NCBI RefSeq assembly: GCF_000376945.1
Contig: NZ_AQXU01000014.1
Coordinates: 62,001-126,000, forward strand
DNA length: 64,000 nucleotides
Direction of reading: 5' to 3'
Source of the DNA: Leeia oryzae DSM 17879
GTDB taxonomy: Bacteria; Pseudomonadota; Gammaproteobacteria; Burkholderiales; Leeiaceae
Part shown: one piece after another, positions 8,011 to 17,683 of the stretch
Numbering within the stretch: the first letter of the stretch is position 1
Layout of the letters: each line of letters opens with the position of its first letter
Made by a program: the position numbers and the translations under genes
Notes under the pieces: model-generated
The model's database searches: none
What the model saw: the letters and a program-made list of their open reading frames with translations, nothing else
Told to the model about the DNA's origin: nothing

Positions 8011-9429
8011 TTACATATTGCGAACTGGTGCTGCATGCGCAGGGGAGGATGGCTTCTGCTGAGGTTCTACAGGTTGCACTGGCTCTGTGACGGGTTTAAT
8101 CGCATCTTCCACTTTTAGCCGAATATCCTTGAACTCATCACACTGGCCTAAAATGAGCCCCTTTTCAGGATTGAGAATCAGGTAGTCAATTTTGTTGGCT
8201 CTCAGGTCGTACGCCTGTTGAGCAACATGGGTGATCAGATTATGTTTTTCAGCCTCGGATAATACAGTCAGGGATTTGCCTATCTGAGTATCTACTTGTT
8301 TATAAAGGGGTTTCAAATAGTCAGGGACATCCGACTCAAACTGTTTTTTGTCACGAGTCAGTATCTGTTCCACATCAAGTGCAGAAGTATTGGTTTTTAA
8401 ACCGAATGTGGTAAAGCTATCTTGTGTTGTTTTGTCCCAACCTTGATATTTGCTCAGAGTGGAAAAATCGGTGACAACTGCAGTGATTTGGTTTTCTGAG
8501 TGGAGGATTCTGCCTGCATCGGGGCCATGTTGTGGATCAGGATGCACACCCAATGCCCGTTTCTGGAATTCAAGATTACCGGCTTCGATAGCTTTGTCAG
8601 GGTCATTGCGGTAATCGGCAAAACCTGTGCGATGGATGAATTTGTTGGCCAGATAATTGCCTGTTAGTGAGCCAGATAGGCTTTCAAGGGGGGTGTTGGT
8701 AATCACCTCTTTGAGTGGTGCCAGCTTTGGGTCCTGCATAATCTCGATAAGATGATATACACCGGTTTTTGTGTTGGCATACGCATCATGAAAGTAATGT
8801 GGCTGTTGCTGAACCCAACTATCTAATTGTGAAATTGTCTGCACATGACCATGGTTGATATCCTGGATTAGATGATGGGCAACAGCAGGATTTTGGTTGT
8901 ATACCTTCATAACTGCAGATTCAAATATCATTCTGTCTTCAACTGTTGCGTGTTGCAACGCTGGGCTGTTGTGAATGGCTTGAGCTTGATATGTCAATTT
9001 ATCAATATGTGTAATGGCTCCATTATTGATGTATTGTTGGCCGCTATCTGATTTGAGAAATGAATCCAATTTTAAATGGGTATCGTGATTCAAGGGTTTT
9101 CCATGCTGTGCTCTTATTTCGTTACCGTTTCGTTTTAGGTCTGTGATGGCTTGATGTTCTGCCTGAGATGATAAGGGTATTGCATGCCCGTTACGTGCCC
9201 ACGTTTGATATGCGGCAATCAACGGGGCTACCTCGTCATTTCTCTGCCCAAGATCGACTTGTAACAATCCTACCGAATAGCCACTGTTGTCGGCAGGGTG
9301 CAAGCTATGTCCTGCCAAGAGCTGTGAAGGCATCATGCCTGCTAGTGCAAGCGAGTAGGAGGCGTATCAACCTTCTGTGCCATATCCGATAGCAAGTAGT
9401 GCTTGTAGTAGTTCTTTGGATGAGTTCAT
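8011..9429 (-). pseudogene. Second lysozyme-like / XVIPCD-like effector, interrupted by an in-frame TGA
   Basis: The natural start appears to be ATG 9429, which overlaps the upstream stop codon as ATGA. Twenty codons later a TGA (9369-9367) breaks the frame, which then stays open to 8011. The next in-frame ATG is 9336 (441 residues). The lost N-terminus holds GYGTEG, whose Glu19 aligns with the presumed catalytic Glu of the first effector; after the stop come YSVGLLQVDLGQR and a long helical region. The last 100 residues (KIDYLILNPEKG, LGQCDEF, KVEDAIKP, then a Pro/Gln-rich tail) match the secretion-signal-like domain of effector 1. Internal initiation at 9336 would give a protein without that Glu. 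A sequencing error remains possible. Confidence 0.6.
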
Positions 9430-10049
9430 GGGCTTACCAATTGCAAGTGGTTGCAGTTAATAAGATCATCGATGCGGACCTTGATGACACTATTGAGACT
9501 AGCGTCAATCAGATAGGTAACGCCAGATGCTGAATTGAGGGTTGAGCCAGTGATTTCTAGTGGGCCTCTGGAGGACAAGATGGGGTGGAGCTCAATTCCG
9601 TTTGTTGAGTTCTGCTCTGTATCATGCTTGATCAGACAGCTGTAATGGTCGTGGCTGCAGACGTCGATTATGTATGAAATGACTTTTCCGAATGTATTTT
9701 TCTCGAAACCGCCCGGGGCTTTATAAAACAGATGCCCCTGGTTGACGATGTGTTTCCCGTGAGGACCTATCAGGTAGCGTATCGTGCTATCTGTCGTAAA
9801 GCGGGAGATCTTTAGCTTGTGTACGGTATTTGTATCTGTAAACCAGGCGGAATTGTCATTTTTGACCAGGATGGCCAAATCTTTTTGTTGATTGGGGATA
9901 ACGACTTCGTTGGCTTCGAACGGATAAATGATTGCCTCGCAGGCCTTAGGGGCTGCGCTGAGCGTAGTTGATAGTATTGCCAGTGTTGCGAGAGCCAGAA
10001 GCTGTAAATGAGGCTTGGTATGTTGTGTGGCGAAGGCGGTTTTGTACAT
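9426..10049 (-). CDS. Secreted periplasmic protein, candidate immunity partner of effector 2
   Basis: An extended N-terminus and hydrophobic core (LQLLALATLAILSTTLSAAP) form a signal peptide of about 33 residues. The mature 170-residue protein has several Cys (KACEA, DVCSHDHYSCL, NCNHL) that could form disulfides, and no family was recognised. Its stop overlaps the ATG of the effector gene (ATGA), so translation is coupled. By analogy with the LprI-type gene in front of effector 1, it is a likely immunity protein; this is inference from position only. Confidence 0.5.
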   Translation of the reverse strand: MYKTAFATQHTKPHLQLLALATLAILSTTLSAAPKACEAIIYPFEANEVVIPNQQKDLAILVKNDNSAWFTDTNTVHKLKISRFTTDSTIRYLIGPHGKHIVNQGHLFYKAPGGFEKNTFGKVISYIIDVCSHDHYSCLIKHDTEQNSTNGIELHPILSSRGPLEITGSTLNSASGVTYLIDASLNSVIKVRIDDLINCNHLQLVSP

Positions 10050-10402
10050 TTTATGATATTTTCATATTGGGTGTGCGGATATTACATGCGGGGTAATGTG
10101 AATGTCAAAGACATATTTTGAGGGTGTTTTACGTCATGTTTGATGGATGTTGCTACGCTCCATCTACCCTAAGGGTTACATTTGGATTGCAAATGATGTG
10201 TAGAAAATGGGGACCATTGATCCAATTGGTAGTTGTTCAGCTTCAGTTTTAGTTTTTGTTTCAACATGGCGTGCGCTGAGGCAGGGGGGCGTAGCCATAT
10301 CCACCAGACGGTAGTGGAAGGGCAGGTATATTGCGCGGGCAATGCGAATGAGATGGTGGTTACGTCAGTTTCTGCTTTGACGTAACCATCCGGAGAGCCT
10401 GA
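10050..10402. other. Intergenic region at the right edge of the accessory segment
   Basis: No gene is supported. It contains AATGTCA at 10101-10107, related to the motif upstream of neighbouring accessory genes, a small dyad GATGGA/TCCATC at 10142-10164, and the hairpin after mdtH. Confidence 0.5.
10357..10388 (-). terminator. Hairpin downstream of mdtH
   Basis: TGGTTACGTCA and its complement TGACGTAACCA are separated by 10 bases, 15 bases after the mdtH stop on the minus strand. No strong T-run is visible. Confidence 0.45.
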
Positions 10403-11623
10403 TCAGGCTTGAGAGCGGAGCATGCGCGGGGCGGGCGGGTTGATGGCGCGATTGAGGTAGGCGAGGCAGACAATCCCCATGCTGGCGATGCCGATCCACC
10501 CGAGGGATGGATGCCCCCAGGCGAGCGTTGTCTGGTATAGCCAGCCGCTGATCATGTAACCAAGCCCGCCGGAAATGGCCATGCCGATGCTGTTAAAGCC
10601 GAGGTAGGCGCCGCGCAGGCGCGGGTCCAGGCGTCTGGCGGTGGATTCCTGCAGGGCGGGGTCGCCGATAACCACACCAACGGTAAAGATGGCGAGGGAT
10701 GTCCACAATAGGGCTGGCGTGCTGGCCATGCTGGTCAGCAACAGGCCGAGGATCATGGCGGACATGGCTGTTTGCAGACGGGATTCGCTGGACCATCTGC
10801 CGACACTCCAGTGGGCAATCGGGTATTGCAGACTGAGCGTGAGGATGGCTTCGAGCGTGTACATCCAGGCGACGGATGACTGGTGCCCGGTAATGCGTGT
10901 GACCAGCAGCGGCAGGGTGGACATCATTTGCAGCCACAGTAGCCAAAAGCCGGACCCGGCCAGCGAGAACATCACGAAATTCTTGTCTTTCCAGACCTGA
11001 CGCAAACCGGCCAGCAGGTCGTCTTGCCGGACACCGACACGGAAGGGTGGCAACAGCCACAGTGTCAGGATCGAAGCAATAAAGAAACTGCATGCACCGG
11101 CGTAAGCGACCCAGCGGAAATCGAAGGCGAGCAGCCATCCGCCCAGTGCTGCGCCACTACAGGTACCTACGGTACCAAGTGTGCCCAGCAGGGCATAGAA
11201 ATGCGCACGTTCTTTAGAACGGGTCAGCTTGACGATGACTGCACTCTTGGGCGAATCAAACAAGGCGCCACCCAGCCCGGCGACCAGGCAGGAGAGCATG
11301 AGCAGGGAGATGGAGTCTGCATGGGCAAAAATCAGGAAAGAAATACCACGTAGCGCCAGCCCGGCCGTAATCAGCGGTTTGGCGCCGATCCGGTCTGCAT
11401 AGGCCCCTGCCAGCACGGTGAGCCCTTGCTGGGTGAAGGTGCGCAAGGCCAGGCCCGCTGTGACCAGCGCGGCGGACCAGCCCAGATTATCGACATAATG
11501 GACGGTGATCATCGGGAACAGCAGATAGAAACCGATGATGACCAAGAGGTTATCGATCAGGACCAGCCATTGGGCGCGCTTGCGGACCAGGTTGGGTAGG
11601 TTGGTATTGGGTTCTTGCTTCAT
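10403..11623 (-). CDS. mdtH: MdtH-type MFS multidrug exporter
   Basis: This 406-residue inner-membrane protein has the 12-helix MFS pattern. Helix 1 (LIDNLLVIIGFYLLFP), GAYADRIGAKP at the helix 2-3 loop and GLGGALFDSPKSAVIVKL are close to E. coli MdtH, which exports fluoroquinolones by proton antiport. A LysR gene is divergently transcribed 98 bases away and probably controls it. Confidence 0.8.
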   Translation of the reverse strand: MKQEPNTNLPNLVRKRAQWLVLIDNLLVIIGFYLLFPMITVHYVDNLGWSAALVTAGLALRTFTQQGLTVLAGAYADRIGAKPLITAGLALRGISFLIFAHADSISLLMLSCLVAGLGGALFDSPKSAVIVKLTRSKERAHFYALLGTLGTVGTCSGAALGGWLLAFDFRWVAYAGACSFFIASILTLWLLPPFRVGVRQDDLLAGLRQVWKDKNFVMFSLAGSGFWLLWLQMMSTLPLLVTRITGHQSSVAWMYTLEAILTLSLQYPIAHWSVGRWSSESRLQTAMSAMILGLLLTSMASTPALLWTSLAIFTVGVVIGDPALQESTARRLDPRLRGAYLGFNSIGMAISGGLGYMISGWLYQTTLAWGHPSLGWIGIASMGIVCLAYLNRAINPPAPRMLRSQA

Positions 11624-11721
11624 GAGCTTAACAACATGCTGATTAATTAAGTTGTCAGTGTAGGGAGGAGTTAAGATATTATCTATACGGATTACTGTTA
11701 TATCTTCTATAAAGAAATCGT

Positions 11722-12624
11722 ATGACTATTTCGCTGGATGATTTGCGTCTGCTGCAAGAGGTGGCAAGCACGGGCAGCTTTAGCAAGGCCGCAGCCAACA
11801 TGAGTTGTTCGCAACCTCAGATCAGCATACGCATTGCGCAGCTGGAAGCCTATTTTGCGGCAACCCTGTTTGAACGGCACCGGCGCGGGGTAACGGCGAC
11901 ATCTGCCTGCCAGGTCCTGCTGCCCTACGCGCAACGGGCGTTAGAGCAAGTCGAAAACGGACGTCTGGCCTTGCGTGGTGCACCGACCACACCCAAGGTC
12001 ACCATCGGCAGCTTGCCGTCGCTGGCGCACACCATGTTTTCTCCCTTGCTGGCCAAACTGGCCGATGCCCCCATCGAAATTTCCTGTACTACCGGGCATT
12101 CCAATGAAATCATGCGCCAGATTCTGGATGACAGTGTGCAGGTGGGGTTTGTGCTGGATGCACCGGCCATTGCCGGTTTGCAGCTGGAAATGCTGTGGAA
12201 AAGCCCGATTATCTGTGTGGCAGCAGCAGGGCACCCGCTGGCGGGCCGCAAGTCATTAAAGCTGGCAGAGGTGGCGGGGTATCGTCTGGCGCCGCAGGAC
12301 TGGGGCGATGATGAATGCGATGCCTTGCTGGCATCCATCCGCAGTTTAAGAACGGCAGCCATGCCCCTGCACCGCGTTGCACCGGCCAGTGCGGCCCGTG
12401 CGCTGGTGCTGGAGCAGGGTTTTATCTCGTTCATGCCGGAGGTCACGGTGGTACGCGAACTCCGTGCCGGGACGGTGGTACGGTTGCCGGTAACGGATTT
12501 GCCCCGCTGGTACTGGCAAATCATGATGGCGTACCGCCCGGGCAAAACCATGCTGCCTGCAAAAACCTTGTTGATTGAAGCGGCACGCGAGCTGGCCAGA
12601 ACCCTGAGGCCGGATGTTGCTTAA
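11722..12624 (+). CDS. LysR-family regulator divergent from mdtH
   Basis: The N-terminal helix-turn-helix is clear (LRLLQEVASTGSFSKAAANM, then QPQISIRIAQLE), followed by a substrate-binding domain from about residue 90. LysR proteins usually regulate the divergent gene, here mdtH. The shared 98-bp promoter region has ACAAC/GTTGT arms (11629-11653). The effector molecule cannot be read from the sequence. Confidence 0.8.
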   Translation: MTISLDDLRLLQEVASTGSFSKAAANMSCSQPQISIRIAQLEAYFAATLFERHRRGVTATSACQVLLPYAQRALEQVENGRLALRGAPTTPKVTIGSLPSLAHTMFSPLLAKLADAPIEISCTTGHSNEIMRQILDDSVQVGFVLDAPAIAGLQLEMLWKSPIICVAAAGHPLAGRKSLKLAEVAGYRLAPQDWGDDECDALLASIRSLRTAAMPLHRVAPASAARALVLEQGFISFMPEVTVVRELRAGTVVRLPVTDLPRWYWQIMMAYRPGKTMLPAKTLLIEAARELARTLRPDVA

Positions 12625-12780
12625 ACCGGGGACTTATGGCGAGTATCGATATCAGCCGGGGCAGGGGGATCGCAGCGTACAGGCGGGTTTAGCACTATAT
12701 TGTCATAGATACCCCGGTAATGATTCGTCATTATGCTAGAGTTTGAATCTGAAGGCATAAAACCAACAGGAGCAGAAACG

Positions 12781-13188
12781 ATGGCGACCCTGCATGCATC
12801 CGGGCTATTTGACGTAAAACTTCAGCCGGAACCCTTGAGCGTGGCGGCCGTGCATACCGGTATAGGACGGATGTCGCTCGACAAGGTGTTTCATGGCGAG
12901 CTGGAGGCGGTAAGCCATGGCGAAATGCTGGCATTCAAAACCCATGTGCAAGGCTCGGCGGGGTATGTGGCGCTAGAAAAGGTGACCGGTAAACTGGGTG
13001 GCCTGACGGGTAGTTTTGTGCTGCAGCACAGTTCCACCATGGATCATGGCATCCCGACGCAATCCATTACGGTGGTGCCGGATTCTGGCACCGACCGGCT
13101 GACGGGGCTGACAGGTGCCATGGTGATCAGCATCACTGATGGTCAGCACAGTTACCAGTTTGACTACGTGCTGCCGACTAAAGGGTGA
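12781..13188 (+). CDS. DUF3224 family protein
   Basis: The 135-residue product has the small beta-barrel pattern of DUF3224: G-x-F-x-V, a central KTHVQGSAGYVALEKVTGKLGGLTGSF and a terminal YQFDYVLP. AGGAG lies 7-11 bases before ATG 12781; an earlier in-frame ATG at 12733 lacks a comparable site. Family function is unknown. It is followed after 34 bases by a GST gene. Confidence 0.7.
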   Translation: MATLHASGLFDVKLQPEPLSVAAVHTGIGRMSLDKVFHGELEAVSHGEMLAFKTHVQGSAGYVALEKVTGKLGGLTGSFVLQHSSTMDHGIPTQSITVVPDSGTDRLTGLTGAMVISITDGQHSYQFDYVLPTKG

Positions 13189-13222
13189 TTCGGTTTGTGC
13201 AGTCATCTTCCGGGAGGGAAGC

Positions 13223-13831
13223 ATGCAACTCTATGGTGGCACAGGTTCGGGACATTCGTTCAAGGTAAGGTCCTTTTTATTGCTGGCGGATATCCCCCAT
13301 GTATATCACTGGGTTGATCTTGATCTGCCCCGGCATGCGCGACGGCCGGACTTTTTGATGGCCAGCAAGTTTGGCGAGGTGCCGGTACTGATGGATGATG
13401 GTCATGCCATGTGCCAGTCCAATGCCATTTTGATGTATCTGGCACGTAAAACCGGGCAATACGGTGGCCATGCTGATGAGTGGCAAACGGTGCTGGAATG
13501 GCTTTGCTGGGAGTCTAACCGGATCGGGTTCAGCGTGCCGAATCTCCGGTATGCCAAACGGTGGGAGCCTCAGCCTGTCGATGTTGAAACCTATTTGCAG
13601 AACAGAGCACAGGCGGACTTGAGCGCGCTGGACAAAGCACTGTCACAACAGGCGTTTCTGCTCCCGTCCGGTCTGACCATTGCTGATCTCAGTTGTTCCG
13701 CATATTTGTTCTGGTTGCATGAAGCTGGTTTGACGCTTGCCGATTATCCGCATGTTGAACGCTGGTTACATGCAATCCGGCAATTGCCGGGCTGGGCGCA
13801 TCCGGATGAGGCACTATTGCCTACCGCCTGA
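13223..13831 (+). CDS. Glutathione S-transferase
   Basis: Residues 1-75 form the thioredoxin-like N-domain with FGEVPVLMDDG and the glutathione-binding QSNAIL. A helical C-domain with LTIADLSCSAYLFW follows. AGGGA precedes ATG 13223 with proper spacing. The substrate cannot be predicted. Confidence 0.75.
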   Translation: MQLYGGTGSGHSFKVRSFLLLADIPHVYHWVDLDLPRHARRPDFLMASKFGEVPVLMDDGHAMCQSNAILMYLARKTGQYGGHADEWQTVLEWLCWESNRIGFSVPNLRYAKRWEPQPVDVETYLQNRAQADLSALDKALSQQAFLLPSGLTIADLSCSAYLFWLHEAGLTLADYPHVERWLHAIRQLPGWAHPDEALLPTA

Positions 13832-13867
13832 CCCGGCTTTACCCTTTCATGATGAAAGTCCAACCTC

Positions 13868-14680
13868 ATGGTGCATGCAGTCACTGAGTTTGCCATTGAA
13901 ACCAAGGGTCTTACCCGGAATTTTGGCAGTTTTTGTGCGCTGGATCATTTGAATTTGCAAATCCCGTCGCAGTGCATCTTTGGTTTGTTGGGGCCAAATG
14001 GCGCAGGCAAAACCACGCTGATCAAAATGCTGACGACGTTGCTTGCACCAAGTAGTGGCGCTGCAACTGTTGCCGGTTTTGATGTGGTGTCCCAGCCTGT
14101 CGAGGTGCGCCGCCGTATTGGCTACGTCCCCCAGATGCTGTCGGCAGATGGCGCACTGACGGCGATTGAGAATCTGACGCTGTCTGCCAGTCTGTATGGT
14201 TTGCGTGGCGCCGTGCGCAAACAGCGTATTGACGATGCCTTGCAGTTTTCAGGGCTGATGGCCGCGGCGGATCATCTGGTAAAGACGTATTCTGGCGGGA
14301 TGATACGCCGGCTGGAGATTGCGCAGGCGACCTTGCACCAGCCAGAGATTCTGGTCCTGGATGAACCTACCATTGGTCTGGACCCTGTGGCCCGCAGGAC
14401 AGTCTGGGACCGGCTGAAAGCCCTGAAGGCATCGACCGGCATGACGATCCTGATCACGACACATGACATGGAAGAGGCAGATTTTCTGTGCGATGAACTG
14501 GCGATTTTGCACCAGGGGCAGCTGGGGGTGATCGGGGCACCCGCAATGCTCAAACAGCAGATCGGGCCGGAGGCAACGCTGAGCGATGTATTTGTTGCGC
14601 ACAGCGGTGTTACGCTGGAGGAGGGTGGCCATTACAGTGATATCCGGCTGACGCGCGGCACAGCCAAAAGGTTAGGGTAA
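13868..14680 (+). CDS. ABC-2 exporter ATPase (DrrA/NodI type)
   Basis: Walker A GPNGAGKTTL (about 40-49), signature YSGGMIRRLEIA, Walker B ILVLDEPTIGLDP and the H-loop TTHD are all present. The protein has the length and C-terminal extension of drug/polysaccharide exporter ATPases. Its stop overlaps the start of the permease by one base (TAATG), so the two form one transporter. The substrate is unknown. Confidence 0.85.
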   Translation: MVHAVTEFAIETKGLTRNFGSFCALDHLNLQIPSQCIFGLLGPNGAGKTTLIKMLTTLLAPSSGAATVAGFDVVSQPVEVRRRIGYVPQMLSADGALTAIENLTLSASLYGLRGAVRKQRIDDALQFSGLMAAADHLVKTYSGGMIRRLEIAQATLHQPEILVLDEPTIGLDPVARRTVWDRLKALKASTGMTILITTHDMEEADFLCDELAILHQGQLGVIGAPAMLKQQIGPEATLSDVFVAHSGVTLEEGGHYSDIRLTRGTAKRLG

Positions 14681-15453
14681 TGCAGAATCGTTATGTGTAT
14701 TCGACCCTGGCTATTGCCAATACCGAAATCCGCAAACTGATGCGCGACCCGACCGAGCTATTTTCGCGGGCCGTACAACCCGTCTTGTGGCTGGCGATAT
14801 TCGGGCAGGTATTTAGCCGGGTAAAGGGCATCCCGATTGGCGGATTGGCGTATCTGGACTTCATGGCCCCGGGCATTCTGGCACAAAGCATCTTGTTTAC
14901 CTCTATCTTCTATGGCATCGCGATCATCTGGGAACGCGACATGGGCATTGTCCATAAGCTGTTGGTGACCCCGGCGCCCAGAGTGACATTGGTGCTGGGC
15001 AAGGCGCTGGCAGCGGGCGCCCGGGGGCTGGTGCAGGCCATTGTGGTGTATCTGGTCGCCATTGCACTGCATATTGGCATTCGCTGGGATCTGGACGCCA
15101 TGCTGTGCGTCGCGGCGGCGGTTTTCCTGGGCGCATGCATATTTTCGACGTTTTCGCTGATGATCGCCTGTCTGGTGAAAACCCGTGAAAAATTCATGGG
15201 CATCGGGCAGGTGCTGACCATGCCGCTGTTTTTTGCCTCCAATGCCATATATCCGATCGAGATCATGCCGCACTGGCTGAAACTGATTGCCATCATGAAC
15301 CCGCTGACGTATCTGGTCGATGTGCTTCGGCATTTCATGATTACGGGCGGGCATAGCAATTACCCGGTGGTCATCAGCTTTGGCGTGATGGTGACGGTAT
15401 TTCTGGTGTTGCTGGGCGTGGCATCCCGGTTGTATCCGGGGCTGGTACGTTAA
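14680..15453 (+). CDS. ABC-2 type permease (DrrB/NodJ type)
   Basis: Six predicted membrane helices and the ABC-2 family stretch FASNAIYPIEIMPHWLK near helix 5 identify the membrane partner of the preceding ATPase. The N-terminal cytoplasmic segment (EIRKLMRDPTELFSRAVQP) is typical of the DrrB/NodJ group. Confidence 0.85.
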   Translation: MQNRYVYSTLAIANTEIRKLMRDPTELFSRAVQPVLWLAIFGQVFSRVKGIPIGGLAYLDFMAPGILAQSILFTSIFYGIAIIWERDMGIVHKLLVTPAPRVTLVLGKALAAGARGLVQAIVVYLVAIALHIGIRWDLDAMLCVAAAVFLGACIFSTFSLMIACLVKTREKFMGIGQVLTMPLFFASNAIYPIEIMPHWLKLIAIMNPLTYLVDVLRHFMITGGHSNYPVVISFGVMVTVFLVLLGVASRLYPGLVR

Positions 15454-15490
15454 GGCATATCGGCCGGTTTCCCAGTCACTACCACCACGC

Positions 15491-15531
15491 AAAAAGACGA
15501 CCCCGGCACGTGCATGCCGGGATCGTCTTTT
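15491..15531. terminator. Bidirectional intrinsic terminator
   Basis: AAAAGACGA-C-CCCGGCA pairs with TGCCGGG-A-TCGTCTTTT around a short loop, flanked by A-run and T-run. It serves the ABC operon from the left and the decarboxylase gene from the right. Confidence 0.85.
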
Positions 15532-15561
15532 GATTCATGACACTAGTGGGGCCACGGCTGA

Positions 15562-16698
15562 TCAAACAACCAGGACATCCGGTAACGGAAAGCCGTTGAA
15601 GGTGCCGGCACAGGCATTGCTGTAGGCGCCTGCATTGCGGACATATACCATATCCCCCTCGACCAGATCTTCCGGCAGTTGTTGCGAACGGGTGCAGATG
15701 TCCATTGAATCACAGGTGGGGCCTGCGACCGTCCATTCGGTCATGGCACCGGTTTTATCGGTGCGGAAGTCGTATTCGATGCCGGTAATGCTTTCCAGCA
15801 GGCCATTGAAGACGCCGCAGTCCAGATACGCCCAGCGGCTACCCTGACGCGAGGTAATGCCGATGACCTTGCAGACCAGATAGCCGGCGTCAGAAACCAG
15901 AAACCGGCCAGGTTCGGCGATGATCTGGATGTCTGCCGGTACTTGTGCCAGAGAGGATTCGATTTCTTTGGCAATGGCCCAGATGGACGGAATGGCTTCG
16001 GTATGCTCTACCGGGAAACCGCCCCCCAGGTTAAGCAGACGGGGTGTCAGCCCGGCGGCGCGCATTTGGGCAAAGGTTTCCAGCGCGGCGTTGATGCCAA
16101 TGTTCCAGTTGTCCGGGTTCAGACACTGTGAACCCGCGTGAAAGGTGGCGCCGGCCAGATCGGCCCCCAGTTTGACGGCCTCGGTAATGATGCGGGTGAC
16201 GTCTTCCGGAAACGCACCGAACTTGCCAGACAGCTTGACGGTCGAGCCTTCATTGCTGGTATGCAGACGCAGGTAATAAGAGGCATTGGGTGCCAGTTGA
16301 TGAATCTTGCGCAGTTCTTCTACCGAATCAATCACATACCATTGCACGCCAGCCGCGACGGCGGCCTGGATGGCTTCTTGTGCCTTGACCGGGTTGCTGT
16401 AAAACAGTTCGCGGGCGGGGACGCCCAGGTCTAGCATTTGCCGGAGCTCTGCCGGGGAGGCAAATTCAAAACCTGCACCTTCATCCCGCAGGATGGTGAG
16501 TACTTCCGGATGCGGGTTGGATTTGATGGCAAAGTGCGGACGCACGCGCGGTAGCGCATCCTTAAAGCGGCGCACTTTTTCTCGGAGTACGCTGCTGTCG
16601 ATGAACAGGAACGGGTTCTGGTAGCCATTGCGCAGGGCGTCTTTCACCAGTGCAAAATCCGCTTGAACTTCTTTGGTTGGATCAAATACCCGGCCCAT
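15562..16698 (-). CDS. Ornithine/lysine decarboxylase, eukaryotic-type (fold III PLP)
   Basis: It makes putrescine (or cadaverine) by PLP-dependent decarboxylation. Visible are HFAIKSNP with the PLP lysine, HAGSQC, the phosphate-binding GGG of LNLGGGFPVEH, AEPGRFLV, and GPTCDSMD near the C-terminus with the catalytic Cys shared with the other subunit. The length of 378 residues fits alanine-racemase-fold ornithine decarboxylases rather than the large SpeC type. Whether ornithine or lysine is preferred cannot be read. A dyad at 16737-16760 matches one in front of the XRE-cupin regulator at 31304-31882. Confidence 0.8.
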   Translation of the reverse strand: MGRVFDPTKEVQADFALVKDALRNGYQNPFLFIDSSVLREKVRRFKDALPRVRPHFAIKSNPHPEVLTILRDEGAGFEFASPAELRQMLDLGVPARELFYSNPVKAQEAIQAAVAAGVQWYVIDSVEELRKIHQLAPNASYYLRLHTSNEGSTVKLSGKFGAFPEDVTRIITEAVKLGADLAGATFHAGSQCLNPDNWNIGINAALETFAQMRAAGLTPRLLNLGGGFPVEHTEAIPSIWAIAKEIESSLAQVPADIQIIAEPGRFLVSDAGYLVCKVIGITSRQGSRWAYLDCGVFNGLLESITGIEYDFRTDKTGAMTEWTVAGPTCDSMDICTRSQQLPEDLVEGDMVYVRNAGAYSNACAGTFNGFPLPDVLVV

Positions 16699-16736
16699 GA
16701 TTACTCCTGTCTGATGAGCAAATGCAAGTTAGTTTG

Positions 16737-16760
16737 TGAAAAAATTTATAACAATTTTCA
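16737..16760 (-). promoter_or_regulatory. TGAAAA-N12-TTTTCA dyad upstream of the decarboxylase
   Basis: The 24-bp dyad begins 39 bases upstream of the start codon. The same arms with the same 12-base spacing occur at 31931-31954, before a polyamine-linked XRE-cupin gene. It is a candidate operator for that regulator. Confidence 0.5.
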
Positions 16761-16832
16761 TGAAAAAAAGCAATGATTTTTTCAATTCAGGGTTCGTCTG
16801 CACTTGATATGCGATGGTTAGTGTGCAAAACC

Positions 16833-17546
16833 CTAGATCAGACCGGAAGCAATATTGATGGTTAATGCCAGCAAGGTCGTATTAAAAAAGAAGGCCAGAA
16901 CACAGTGGAGCAGGCCAATGCGGCGCATGCGGGCAGAAGTGAAACTGATATCTGCTGTTTGGCCGCTGGTGCCGATCACACAGGCAAAATACAAAAAATC
17001 TCCGTAATCCGGGGTGTCTGTATCGGGGAAAGATAATCCGCCAGATTCACCTTTGCCAATGGCTATGTAGTAATCGTGCGCGTAATGCAGTGCAAACATC
17101 AGGTGGGTAAATGCCCACGAGGTTGCAATGGTCAGCGCGGTCAGCAGCACGTGACTAACGCGCAATGTGCCATGCATGTCTTTGACGACACCCAGCTCGG
17201 CAACAATGGCCCCCAGCGTGGCCAATGCAGCAATCATCACCAGAATCAGGATGGCCCAGCGGCCTTCATCCTGCTGTCTTGCCCGGCTGCGCATTTTTTC
17301 ATGCGATGAGTAAAACATCATCCTGCCAGCCAGCAGCAGGTACAGTATGGCGCCACTGTTCCAGCCAATAATCATACGGGTAACGTCGTGCAGGGCCAGC
17401 GCTCTGGGTAGCAGCAGGGTGACCATCGTGCCGGCAAGGACGGATATCCACAATCTGGGGCGGGCGCGCAGTTGTCGCCACAGCAATAAACGGTGAGGGC
17501 GGTTTGTATGGTTGATAGTGGTCATCAAGGCGTAACCTGTCATCAA
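16833..17546 (-). CDS. DUF1345 membrane protein
   Basis: The product is predicted to have five membrane segments, with [13 protein letters not shown] and [24 protein letters not shown], the hallmarks of DUF1345. Function is unknown. The start is uncertain: ATG 17546 lacks a clear ribosome-binding site, and ATG 17525 is an alternative. Confidence 0.7.
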   Translation of the reverse strand: MMTGYALMTTINHTNRPHRLLLWRQLRARPRLWISVLAGTMVTLLLPRALALHDVTRMIIGWNSGAILYLLLAGRMMFYSSHEKMRSRARQQDEGRWAILILVMIAALATLGAIVAELGVVKDMHGTLRVSHVLLTALTIATSWAFTHLMFALHYAHDYYIAIGKGESGGLSFPDTDTPDYGDFLYFACVIGTSGQTADISFTSARMRRIGLLHCVLAFFFNTTLLALTINIASGLI

Positions 17547-17643
17547 AGGGCGAACCTTGCCAGTCTATCAAGCAGATGAGCATCCTGCATGCAAATACGT
17601 GTACTGCCGGATGGTGCAAGTCCTGGTTGTATATGGGTGCAAT

Positions 17644-17683
17644 ATAACTTAACATATGAACATATATTCATATGTTAAGTTAT
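17644..17683. promoter_or_regulatory. Perfect 17-bp-arm ArsR-type operator
   Basis: ATAACTTAACATATGAA and its exact complement flank CATATA. The core ATATGAAC...TTCATAT resembles operators of CzrA/SmtB-type ArsR repressors. The right arm overlaps the first two bases of the arsR start codon, so the repressor would block its own gene and czcD-like expression. Confidence 0.8.

Noticed and set aside
9367-9369. TGA as a selenocysteine codon in effector 2
   Set aside because: No SECIS-like hairpin is evident just downstream and effector 1 has no Cys at this place; nonsense mutation is simpler.
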